DNA of 64,000 nt from Phoronis australis. Lineage: Eukaryota > Phoronida > Phoronidae. Location of the stretch: contig NMRA01000080.1 in NCBI GenBank assembly GCA_002633005.1, forward strand, positions 527,291 through 591,290, read 5' to 3'. Position 1 is the stretch's first letter. Each line of letters starts with the position of its first letter. A program made the translations under genes and the position numbers. The notes beneath the pieces are model-generated. The model made no database searches and was not told where the DNA came from. It saw only the letters and a list, made by a program, of their open reading frames with translations. This document shows, in pieces, positions 24,001 to 32,700 of the stretch.

Positions 24001-27000
24001 TTTAGTGTTTGGGGGTGGGGGGGGGGGCTCAGATCCAATATCAAGTGTCAAATTCGGAACACGGCTTATTCGTAACGGAACTATGGTTAAGTATAGGCTC
24101 TCCCGCGATATCCCAGGCGACCGGCAGTGGCTCTACGCACTATGACTCCGTTTCCGTCGTCTGCTCCACTGTGCAATGAAGAAAATTTACTTCATTTTTT
24201 AAAGAAAATGGAACCTGAGTAACGATGAAAAAACAGAAGCTGCTGGTAAAAAGTGAATTTTAATCGAAGCCATAGTGAATCACTCAGAAACTCATAATTC
24301 TCTCTTTGTCAAACCTTAACTTAAGACGATTTCCAAAGCAATTCCGTTATTATTGCCAACACGAAAAACGGATTTGGTCTTTTGGGCATTTTAAATACAA
24401 CAAATTTGTTAAGAACTGATTGCACAAAATATAAAACGTGTAATAAGCATTGCAAAAAGAAGTAAGCTTCGCGCGCAAACGCTGTGGACCATAAACAAGT
24501 AGGTCTCTTAGTATCCAAATAAGAGTTAAAGCGTGGTGGTGTAGTGGTTAAGCATGCGCGCTCTGTTCGCTAGGTTGTGAGTTCGAGTCTCTGGTGTCTT
24601 GCATTTTTCCTGTTTGACACGTTCTCCGGTTTTTTTTTGCTTTTTTTCTTGGCTAATACTTCAGGAATCAAGGAAAATGCTTGATTTTTAGAGGAAAAAA
24701 ATAGAAAAATTTCCTGAGCAGGAGGGGGCAAACCCCCCTCCCAGCCTCCCCCCATTCAGTGCTATGCGCATCTGCAATCATGGTCTGCGTAAATGCTTAT
24801 AGCCGGACAAAATGTTGGGGCTCCCCTTGCGATATCCTAGATCCGCCACTATTATCAGACATTGTAACAAACTAATGTGGTATAGCGAGGAATGAATCAT
24901 ATTTAAGTTTTTCCCTAATTGCTCATAGACCTCAGTTTTACATATATTATGCATGTAAAATTTTACATCGGGATTATAATGACTCGAAACTGTGGCAATA
25001 AAGCTCAGCTGGACCCACTGGATGACTCTTTAAGTTGTGTGAAATGTGAATACAGTATTGTTGAACAAGAAAGATACACAGATATGAAAAGTCGCCAATC
25101 AGGCAATGCCAAGCATATTTTGCCATGAAACAGAATAAAGTGCGTCCACAAATCTCAAATTGCTGTGTATTGTCGCCCACCCAACATTTTGTTCGTACAT
25201 AGCCACCTAAACTAGGAAGCACCACTTGAAATCGAATAATTCAGGATATTGGGATGTTTTTAGCAACTTTGACGCTGATTTTGAAAAGAGGTTATTGCAG
25301 GCTGTTCATCTGTAACCATGCACGTACTACTGCATGACGTGTACCACTGACCTGTAAAAGTGGGCAGACAGAGACACTGGTAATCCTCCACAACAGGGAC
25401 AGGAATGCCCTCACTTCTCTCTAGAGCCTCAAGTACTTTTAGATTGTCACCCGACTCACAGGTACCTGTGCAAAGTAGTTGCAGAGTTATCTTACAAACA
25501 CCTGGATATTGTGAACAAAATTTCTGAAATTAGCAGCTGTATAGGAATGATGCATAGTTAGAAAATCAGAATTGCAATACCTACAAGCATTCTGTTGAGA
25601 CTCAACCATGCCAGATGCTGTTAAGGCTGCTAAGGCACGTAAATACTAGTGACTCCCTCGGTGCAGAATTAATGGGTAAAATGGTGTTTTGCACTATTTG
25701 GGTAGCAAAACTTACTTCTGACCATGATCTGTTCTCTGAGTTGCTCTTCCTGAGGGTTCAATGTACATGTTCCCAGGAAATAGTTGAGCACCACTGCATA
25801 GGGTTTAGTAGCATTGTCAAATTGAGACTATTTATGCTATAGTTATAATCTCAGTGTTGCCGTGAACAACACTGCATGACTTTCAGCATAGGCATTACTT
25901 GCATTGGTAATACAGTCCTTCATTCTTGAATAACCACACAGTCACAATTAGGACCAAAATGGCACCCTTGGGTTAACACATGGCCGAGGAGGCAGTGTGG
26001 AATAGTGTGATACATGTAGGAGCCCGCCTTCTTTACTCGAGGTCGTGGGTTCGAGTCCCACTGGGCCGCACTGCTAGACCCTTGAGTCAGGTTTCTAGCT
26101 CCTCAGCTTGGTTTTAACTATATTTCCAGGTCTGATCAGTGTACCAGACCGCCTGCAATTGTTTTTTTAACCCATGGCCTCACCTGCATTCATACAAGGG
26201 TTGAGTACTGAACAGATGTCAATCTTGGTCTCACAGGTGATGCCAACATAATGCTGTAGGCACTTGCATCTAAAAAGCAAGATATCAAATTATAACATCT
26301 TATCTACACGTTATTTGTGCCTATAGTCACTTTTAGCTATTATCGCTTTACAGATGTTAATTGTAGTAGTCAGTAAGTCAGTAGAATGTGAACACCAGGG
26401 GTTATCAAAAACTAGGGCTCATTAAAAAATAGCCTGCTACTAAATACAAATATTATGCACCCTGAAGCTAAAAACAAATGAATCACAATTAATTGCAAAA
26501 TGACTGGCATTAGTCAATTTAATTCACCATACCCATAACTGGATGGAACCCGTAATTTGCGATATGACCCATACATCTGCATGGTAACAGTCTTATTCAA
26601 TTGTTTAACTGTCTTAGTCATGTCTGATGTAAAAACAGTTAACGTGAACATCAAAATTGCAATGGGAAAATGATTGGAAAATGTTGTATTACACGGAGAC
26701 ACTCACTGGAAGCCAGTAGCACCAATCTTGATACATGTACCCCCATTGCTACACTTGTCCGCCGGGCAAGGATCTTCAACAATCTGTTCACAGTGAATCC
26801 CTATGAATCCTTCCTTGCAAGTACAGTAGTACATGTCCACCTGTTTAATACACACTCCTTCATTCATGCAAGGATTGCTAGCACAAACGTCAACCTCCAG
26901 CTCACAATGTAAACCACCAAAACCTTGAAGACAGGCGCAGGTGTGGGTCACTTTCCCAGAAACGCTCAGTACGCAGGAACCACCATTCCTGCAGTCATTG

Positions 27001-27707
27001 TGCTGACACGGGTTCTTGCGGATCTCGCAGAACCTCCCCTCAAACTCAGAACTGCATATACAGCTGAACTGGTACCGACTGGTGATGGATTTACAGTGAC
27101 CATCATTTTGGCATGGCTGGGAGTCGCATGGGTCTTTGACGCGCACCACTTGGGTGCAATTCTGTCCAAACCAGCCTCTTTTGCATCTGCACGTGTAACC
27201 ATCAGTATCAGCGATACAACTGCCACCGTTTTTACAGACTTTCAAAGTCTGACACATGTATGTCAACCATTCAACGGTAACAAAGGACTTAGAACGTTTT
27301 GCAATCAAATGGAGCTCACGATCTATTGCTGGCTTGTTTTCTTTCCTTGGAACAAGGTACTTCTTGCTAATGATTATCATGGCACGAGTGGTTGACAGTC
27401 TTGTGTTGGGAAACACAGGCAAAGCAGGCATTCGCAACAGAGTTCCATTTTGAATTTTCCAAAATGGCCAGGAAGCAATCATAATCCTTGGCCATGTAAC
27501 ATCGAGATCAGTTGATTCATTTTTTGTGGTTTGCAATAAATTATTTGTTTCACTTGTAGTTCTATGACTTCGTTCAAGCAGCGTGTGCAGGAGAGGCAAG
27601 GTATCGCTAGAGGTGTACGAGTAGTTTTGGTTTGTAGAGTCACTGTTCATAATAAGAGTAAATATGCAAAGACTGTTGGGTAAAATGTTGATCATCCTCA
27701 CTACCAT
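17857..27707 (-). CDS. multi-EGF type I membrane protein (nine coding exons placed)
   Basis: The exons run 27707-26707, 26269-26184, 25465-25352, 23534-23326, 23032-22830, 21778-21634, 19356-19197, 18615-18573 and 18000-17857. Phases agree at every join except between the fourth and fifth, where an exon of length 1 mod 3 is missing. The protein has an N-terminal hydrophobic stretch, a Ser/Thr-rich 130-residue spacer and about nine EGF modules with the usual six-Cys spacing. A juxtamembrane segment, one helix (LIVGLSCGAAALFFILIAGG) and a 65-residue cytoplasmic tail ending EEEGYEGY follow. This is a receptor or adhesion layout. It lacks DSL, LNR and laminin G domains, so I do not call it Delta, Notch or Crumbs. 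No ortholog is recognised. Confidence 0.8.
18573..18615 (-). CDS. EGF gene exon 8 (cytoplasmic, 43 nt)
   Basis: This short exon has acceptor ATCTGCAG and donor G|GTAAGA. It reads RQEAEMAKKLLEAR, a basic and amphipathic segment just inside the membrane. Both flanking phases agree. Confidence 0.75.
19197..19356 (-). CDS. EGF gene exon 7 (transmembrane helix)
   Basis: Acceptor CTACAG, phase 1; donor AA|GTAGGT, phase 2. It encodes a juxtamembrane segment with charged residues (DVEGVYRDEVVIHRVSENKD), then a helix of about 21 residues of the form ALIVGLSCGAAALFFILIAG, then VFFWK. Small residues (G, A, S, C) are frequent in the helix, as in helices that pair in the membrane. Confidence 0.8.
20463..21105. 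repeat. degenerate array of CAGTGAGAATT-type motifs in both orientations
   Basis: Over about 640 bp, GTGAGAAT or its complement ATTCTCAC recurs many times at irregular spacing. Interspersed are GGATTCCAGTTAGATTCCAG blocks and 'TTGGAATT/CTTAGAAAAATT' spacers. Because both orientations occur, neighbouring copies can pair as hairpins. It lies in the intron between EGF gene exons 6 and 7. Confidence 0.75.
21634..21778 (-). CDS. EGF gene exon 6
   Basis: Acceptor ATATTTCAG, phase 0; donor G|GTAAGT, phase 1. It gives 'FTCGCTEEFTGVLC', closing the EGF begun in exon 5, then 'CVENPCPKTKACEVVSDKGYVC', a last and apparently incomplete EGF-like segment. Confidence 0.8.
21960..22620. repeat. ATGGTGGTG minisatellite with a sequence gap
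   Basis: An imperfect (ATGGTGGTG/GATGGTGGT)n array on the plus strand is interrupted by 97 Ns at 22210-22306. It lies in the intron between EGF gene exons 5 and 6. The His-rich and Gly/Asp/Val-rich open frames it yields are compositional. Confidence 0.9.
22830..23032 (-). CDS. EGF gene exon 5
   Basis: Acceptor CTCTGCAG, entered in phase 1 with 'RHCE', the tail of an EGF whose middle is missing. It contains a complete EGF ('DPCSENPCKNHGVC' ... 'YSCDCSSGFTGSTCE') and the start of another ('CVDYNPCKNGGVCQ'). The donor CAA|GTACTT is weak, phase 0. The exon has the same plan as exon 4, which suggests exon-pair duplication. Confidence 0.78.
23104..23298. mobile_element. diverged foldback insertion between EGF exons 4 and 5
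   Basis: It begins CAGGGGAGGCTGGTCGAGG and ends GGCTGGCTGCGACCCTG, giving imperfect inverted ends. The interior 'TTAAATTCTCCCAAATGTGAAT' resembles the CAGTGGCGGAT family interior. It occupies most of the 293 bp between two EGF exons, exactly where the reading phase says a coding exon is missing. No target duplication was read. Confidence 0.4.
23326..23534 (-). CDS. EGF gene exon 4
   Basis: Acceptor TTTACAG. It encodes a full EGF ('DPCEDNPCSDRGVC' ... 'YKCECKPAYSGQHCE') and the first half of the next ('CGTAQNPCQNGATCHQ'). It ends in phase 0 at CAG|GTAGGC. The next recovered exon needs phase 1, so the second half of this EGF is not encoded in the sequence that follows. Confidence 0.8.
23615..23778 (-). 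mobile_element. CAGTGGCGGAT element, about 165 bp
   Basis: It starts GGGGTGGATCCAGGATTTTGAGTTGGGGGACAG in outline and ends CTCTAAATCCGCCACTG. It shares its interior (GCCAGGATTTTGC, CCAAACAGAATCTG) with copies at 31662, 41241 and 49306. Target duplication is unclear in this copy. Confidence 0.7.
23850..24851 (+). mobile_element. CAGTGGCGGAT element, 1-kb copy with 5-bp target duplication
   Basis: The left end is CATAGGCGGATTTAGGGGGG and the right end CTAGATCCGCCACTA. The five bases on either side are identical (TTATC at 23845-23849 and 24852-24856). The interior has no transposase frame. It carries a tRNA-like segment (24531-24604) and a palindromic G/C-run region near 24720-24750. It lies in the intron between EGF exons 3 and 4. 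Confidence 0.75.
24531..24604 (+). repeat. tRNA-derived segment (SINE-like)
   Basis: It has an A-box-like TAGTGGTTAAGC (24542-24553) and a B-box-like AGTTCGAGTCT (24580-24590) at tRNA spacing. The 7-bp acceptor stem does not form (GCGTGGT against TGGTGTC), so it is not a functional tRNA. It sits inside the 1-kb DNA element. Confidence 0.5.
25352..25465 (-). CDS. EGF gene exon 3
   Basis: This 114-nt exon has acceptor TTTGCACAG and donor G|GTCAGT, phase 1 at both ends. It completes EGF 6: 'TCESGDN', an insert of about 24 residues rich in Glu and Val, then 'YQCLCLPTFTG'. The long loop between the third and fourth cysteines is atypical for an EGF module. Confidence 0.75.
25982..26175 (+). repeat. 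tRNA-derived SINE-like sequence
   Basis: A consensus B box, GGTTCGAGTCC, is at 26048-26058. About 60 bp upstream is a weak A-box region (TGGAATAGTG). A non-tRNA tail with AGGTTTCTAGCTCC follows, and then a T run at 26162-26168. Acceptor arms do not pair well. It is intronic, 10 bp or more from EGF exon 2. Confidence 0.45.
26184..26269 (-). CDS. EGF gene exon 2
   Basis: This 86-nt exon has acceptor CTTTTTAG and donor G|GTGAGG. It completes EGF 5 with 'CKCLQHYVGITCE' and starts EGF 6 with 'IDICSVLNPCMNAG'. It enters in phase 2 and leaves in phase 1. Confidence 0.8.
26707..27707 (-). CDS. EGF gene exon 1 (start codon, EGF 1-5)
   Basis: ATG at 27707 lies 9 bases inside an acceptor (TATTTCAG at 27717), so a 5' noncoding exon is expected upstream. 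Residues 5-21 (MINILPNSLCIFTLIMN) form a possible signal peptide. Residues 30-150 have no recognisable domain and carry several N-glycosylation sequons. EGF modules follow at about residues 152-184, 194-227, 233-268 and 275-306, and the first half of a fifth from 314. Unusually for EGF genes, four and a half modules share one uninterrupted exon. The donor is CA|GTGAGT, phase 2. Confidence 0.85.
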
Positions 27708-27717
27708 AATTTCGACC

Positions 27718-29589
27718 TGAAATACAATAAAGAGTGAAAACCAAATTAACTATTTTAAAATTAAATAATTTCGTTCAAAAGCTCAGTAACAAGTGACTGG
27801 TGAATTTTTCCCACTGTGAAAGAGATCATAATTCAATCTCACCTTTTAATAACAGGTGGTAGCTGAATGTAACTGTTCCTAAGTCCAACTCTGAGAACCA
27901 GTTACACTCATTGAATTATTGAACTATTTTAATGAAAATATTTCCCAAAACTTTAACATTCTTTAATTAATTTATTTATTTTTTAGTATTTTAGTTCAAC
28001 AATTTCTATTGATCACCTTTGACTAACATGCAACTTGAAAAGTGACTTTGTTTACCCATTTGAAACTGTTCCTAAGAGAAACTATTGGGGCATCATTTGT
28101 GGTTACGACAGTGATTTTTCCACGTGATAAAGCTACAACTAATTCAATTTCAAACTTTTACAAACAATGTGATGTAAATATCATTAAAATGGTCACTTGG
28201 CATCTCAAAACTTAAGCTCTACATGAGTGACAAAAATTGCACTAAAATCATAAACATTTATGTAAGTTATTATGTAGTATTCACTCCCAGTCCCAACTGT
28301 ATGTTAACAGAAATGGGAATGACACCGAACCACTTTCCTATTTCATCAAGGCTGTGAGCTTGCGTACATCACCAAAAATAGCACTTTCTGAATTTTGTCG
28401 GTGTTGGTTCGCTATAACAGCGACAAAATGTTTGAGGAGCTTAGCAATTTGAGCTTCCCCCAATCGTCACGATTTTTCTATGTACCACTGCCGCAACCCC
28501 ACCACGTGAAGTTGTCCGAGTTAAACTCCACAACATGACTTTGATGGTTTAATCAGACAGTGTGAAGCACAATTCGCCGAAAAGCTTCCGGCGTATGGAG
28601 GCCCTATGGGGTGGCCACCGTTTCTACTGTGGCCAGTCGAAACGGCGGCACTGTCTAACTTTTTTAACTTTGGCTGGATGAAACTGAGCAGGTGAGACAG
28701 CGATTTTGTTACAAAGAACGCTGAACCTTTCGAAACAGACTTCACAGAAAACTTGCCTACGTCTTACAAAGTCACAAGTGCAAATATACCTTGCTTCAAC
28801 ATGAGAAAATGATTGAAATATGTCTTGAACAGACGAGTTAATAGAAGTAAGTTAGTGTCGTCTGCATGACAACGAAGACCGCCATAATATCCAGTTGTTA
28901 CCCATAATGCACTTAACAATTGAACAAGGGAGATAATGCATTATTACAAATGGTAATAATGCGTCGTCTCCCTTATGCCTTATCTTGAACCTAATGGATT
29001 AAGCATAAAAACTTCCAACTGAGGTAGCCTCGTTCATTGGCACTATACGCAGAATGGTCTATATTGATGGGTATTAAATTTCGAAACTGAGTCCACCAAA
29101 ATGTCTAAACAAAAACATTTACGATAGGCCTACTCTTCTCAGTTTGGGTTCATGCCCAGGTGAAGTGGGTCGCGTGAACTCCGTTTTCCCGCCGGAAAAT
29201 CCGACTATGGTTCAGCCTCATTTGGTCAAATTTCTGAAAATGAATTCGATATTCGGGTCCATTGTTTTTATCAAAAACATTGAAGGGTTAACTTTTCAGT
29301 GAAAATGTAGATTAACGCTACTTTGGCCCTATTCTGAGCCCAAATTGCAACTCACCCGAATCGATATATCTTCATAATTAAACAATTAACTTCAACATAG
29401 CATCAATCGCCTCGGCCTCATTATCACATTTTGGGTTGTAGGCCTGTATAAATTTCACACGTCGTTCCGACCACCAATGACATTCTGTTGTTTCCCTACA
29501 GTCTGAGCTATCTCTGCACGCGATGGAAACTTTTCGTCAACACGTGCAAATAAGGCACGCACGCATATTTTTGCGAGAATCATATTGTG
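27718..29589. promoter_or_regulatory. shared upstream region of two divergent genes
   Basis: The EGF gene runs left from 27707 and the eight-pass membrane gene runs right from 29590. An acceptor at 27717 implies a 5' noncoding exon of the EGF gene; a minus-strand donor-like AAG|GTATATT at about 28790 could be its end. A near-perfect hairpin lies at 28926-28974. No TATA box was placed. Confidence 0.35.
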
Positions 29590-29772
29590 ATGGCAGAGAA
29601 AGATGAATTCAACCTACAAGGAGCAGGCACTCCAGATGCAGAGTCAGTTCAGTATGTGGACAAAGACGATTCACTTTCGATTGCGCCAGACGAAACTGAG
29701 CCCAGACGAACGTTCCACGGGCAACCAAAAGAAGCTTTCATTCCAGCGTGGTGGATAAAGTCAACGGATTAT
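29590..29772 (+). CDS. eight-pass gene exon 1
   Basis: ATG at 29590 follows GTG. It has 61 codons with strongly protein-like composition (acidic, Asp/Glu/Ser rich, then EAFIPAWWIKS). It ends in phase 0 at TAT|GTATGA. The alternative of reading through stops one codon later at TGA. Confidence 0.65.
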
Positions 29773-32700
29773 GTATGAATATATTGTACACGAATTGCAT
29801 AAATTTAGTGAAAAAGATGCCAGTGTTTTCAAAAAGATGAAATCAAAAGTTCGTACATTTATATATATAATCAAATTGAGGCCTCTTTTGAAAAATTGTT
29901 TAGCAGGCTGTTTTCTTTCTCAGAATAACTTGAAAATATTAATTGCTACTAGAAATTTTGAGGTAAATAAAAACATTTGTAACAGACTTAATTTGCAAAT
30001 AATTATTTGAAAAGGCCACGAATTTTATTTTTGCACTCTCGTTTTTCCAGTAGCCACTACATAGCAATCTTCTGGCCATTGGTTGGTATCTGACGGATCT
30101 AAATATAGGAGCTTTATAAATCATACCAGAACCATAATCTGGGAAATGTATTATTAATTTTCCGTTCTGCTGCAATGCATTCAACGTCCGTCTCCATATC
30201 GCTTTAAAGCATTGCCTCGTTTTGATTTCACGACCTAGTGAGTTGTAATTTAAGCCCGTAAATGGGCCAAAATTAAACGACCGCATAAAAGGGTTTTAAA
30301 AATCACCCTTTTCCCCAGTCAAGACATGCGTGTGTCATGTTAAGAAGGCAAAGAAATACCTTTCAGTGGCGGATTTAAGGGGGCCAAGGGGGCCATGGCC
30401 CCTCCTAAAATTCTAGCAAATACCATTTGACCATTTGACTAGCACATGCGCGCATCTAGGGGAGGGGACTCGGGGATGACTAAACAATGCATAGGGCCTG
30501 TCACCGTTTTTTTTAGTCAAACGGTCCGCAAACCCACGAATTCGAGACCTTGCATCCCTACAGCTTAGGCTGGGCGCACCCGTCTGTCGAAATTTTGGTT
30601 ATTCTGTGTCCTGCCCCCCCCAACTCAAAATCCTGGATCCGCCCCTGCCTTTAACTACTGTCAGTACCCGGGATCCAATCTTACTCCAGATTGAACTCGA
30701 GATTATTTTTGTCATTTTCTATTCTACTTTTGACAAGTGTCTATTGTTCAGTGCTCGAGCACATGACGACTTACGAGGATAACTATTTAATCCTCAGGCT
30801 TGCTCTTGTTTCTGTTTCTGTTTCTGTGGTGACGTCAGAGGGTTGACACCGGGATAGTCTCTGGCCCTCCTCCTTCCAGTATCGCACACAATGTAAATTT
30901 GGAGATGCAACAAAGTTCGTGCTGGTTACACACTCTTCGATCTTTTCCCCTGATACGAGTTTTTGGATTCCAGATCGCTTACTCTTAATGACCCCAAAAC
31001 TGAGGCTAAAATTACGAGTCAGAAATTTCGAATTTTTAATCAAACTTGAGCTCGCGTATCTACGGGTCATCAAACCATCCAATAGTAATTTCGACTAGAG
31101 ACTCGTTTGCCTAAACCATAATGCCCTTGAGTATTATAGAGTTTTAGACACTTGTCTTGAGTGCAAAAAATAATTTTGAGTTCGATTTCGAGTAGAAAGA
31201 TTAGATTCCGGCCACAGATTGCACGTGCTATTGGTCGTCTGCTACGATTCACGGAAACAACGCGGTGCTGTCATCAGATTACACTTCATAGATAATTTTG
31301 TTGTGAACAAAGGCATGTTCTAGGAGCAAATATATCAAACCATACAAGCTGCAATTTGGCGACAAGGTACAAGTGATCATTATATGGTTAGTCAGTCTAC
31401 CGCGATGTGGCGTATGTGACCAAACAGTTTCCGATATGAGCTCCCAAGAGGGTACTGGTTGGGTTCTGTTAAGGAGCTGTCAGCGCATAAATGTGGCTTG
31501 CAGTCACAAGATTTAGAAACAAAATCAATTACGCAGCGATATCTCATTATTTCAGTTAAGAATTTACAGAAACCCGCAATATTTTCGATAAAATAAGATT
31601 GTCACAGAAAATTTGCCAAAACGTCCGACGTATGGGTCGTTTGGCTGTAACATCCATGACTCAGGGAAGGATCCAGGATTTTTAGTTGGGGGGGGGGGGG
31701 CAGGACAGAGTATTTGCCAGGATTTTGCCCATCAGATATTCGCATCTCCGAATTGCCAAATAGAATCTGGGAGAGTTTTAGGGGGGAGCATGGCACCCTT
31801 GGCCCCCAAAAAATCCGCCACTGTGACCCATACGATGGCCGTAAAGATTTACAAAGTTTAGACACGCAACCGTCTTTCCCAGCATCCCCTGTATCTGTCT
31901 GGTAGGACTACGATGGCTCACAGTTTCCATTTGTTTTTACGAATGCTGTTGCTAGAGTAGCGGCCAGGTGGACAAGACGAAACATGACTCCATCAACGTG
32001 GTTTTTGTAGCAGTCATGGTGGTAGCGTACATCTGCTGTGTTTCCAGTCAAGCAGTCTCTTTTGCCTGGGAAGGTAAGTTTGCATAGGTACTATGTTTTC
32101 ATTAACAGTTACAACAGCAGTTGTTTTCTCATAAACCGCAATTCTTTTGCTGTAGGAACGGCGTTCTTTTCCCCAAACGTAAAATTATAATTGTTAGGAA
32201 GAAAAGAATCCCGTTCATGAGAAAAGAATGGATCTTTTAGCAGTTTCAGAGTTGCGGTTTATTTGAATAGAAATGCAGGTTGCAGGAACAGAAATGTGAC
32301 ATAAAGAAAAGTGCGGTGTTAATTAGAACAGAAGTGTGGACCGTGAGTTATATTTTTCTATATAATTTCATCTGTAATTTCAGCTCCTCTTTGATTAATG
32401 GCATTTAAAATAACATAACTAAAAGAAGGTCCCTTAGTTCAATGATTATTAGAGACATATTCCTTAAATTATGGGCGTTGCATGAAAGGATTCCTACTTA
32501 TTTTCAATAACATTGAAAAATCAACGGAGAGGTCAGTCTCGATTTGTGCCAAAGGCAAGGCCTGATTTGGTAATGAAACTAAAACAGCATTGGAAAACGC
32601 AGTTGGAGTTTCCATAAGCGACAAATACGCAGTACATTAGTACCTAGTTGGGCAGAGGCGGATCTACAGGGGAGGTTCAGGGGGTTTAAGCCCCCCCCTC

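Noticed and set aside
24531-24604. Functional tRNA gene
   Set aside because: Acceptor ends GCGTGGT and TGGTGTC do not pair; it is embedded in a DNA transposon copy.
25982-26070. Functional tRNA gene
   Set aside because: The B box is perfect but acceptor, D and anticodon stems do not form; treated as a SINE relic.
26925-27395. 156-residue plus-strand frame opposite EGF exon 1
   Set aside because: It is the antisense shadow of the EGF-coding exon, open because of that exon's composition.
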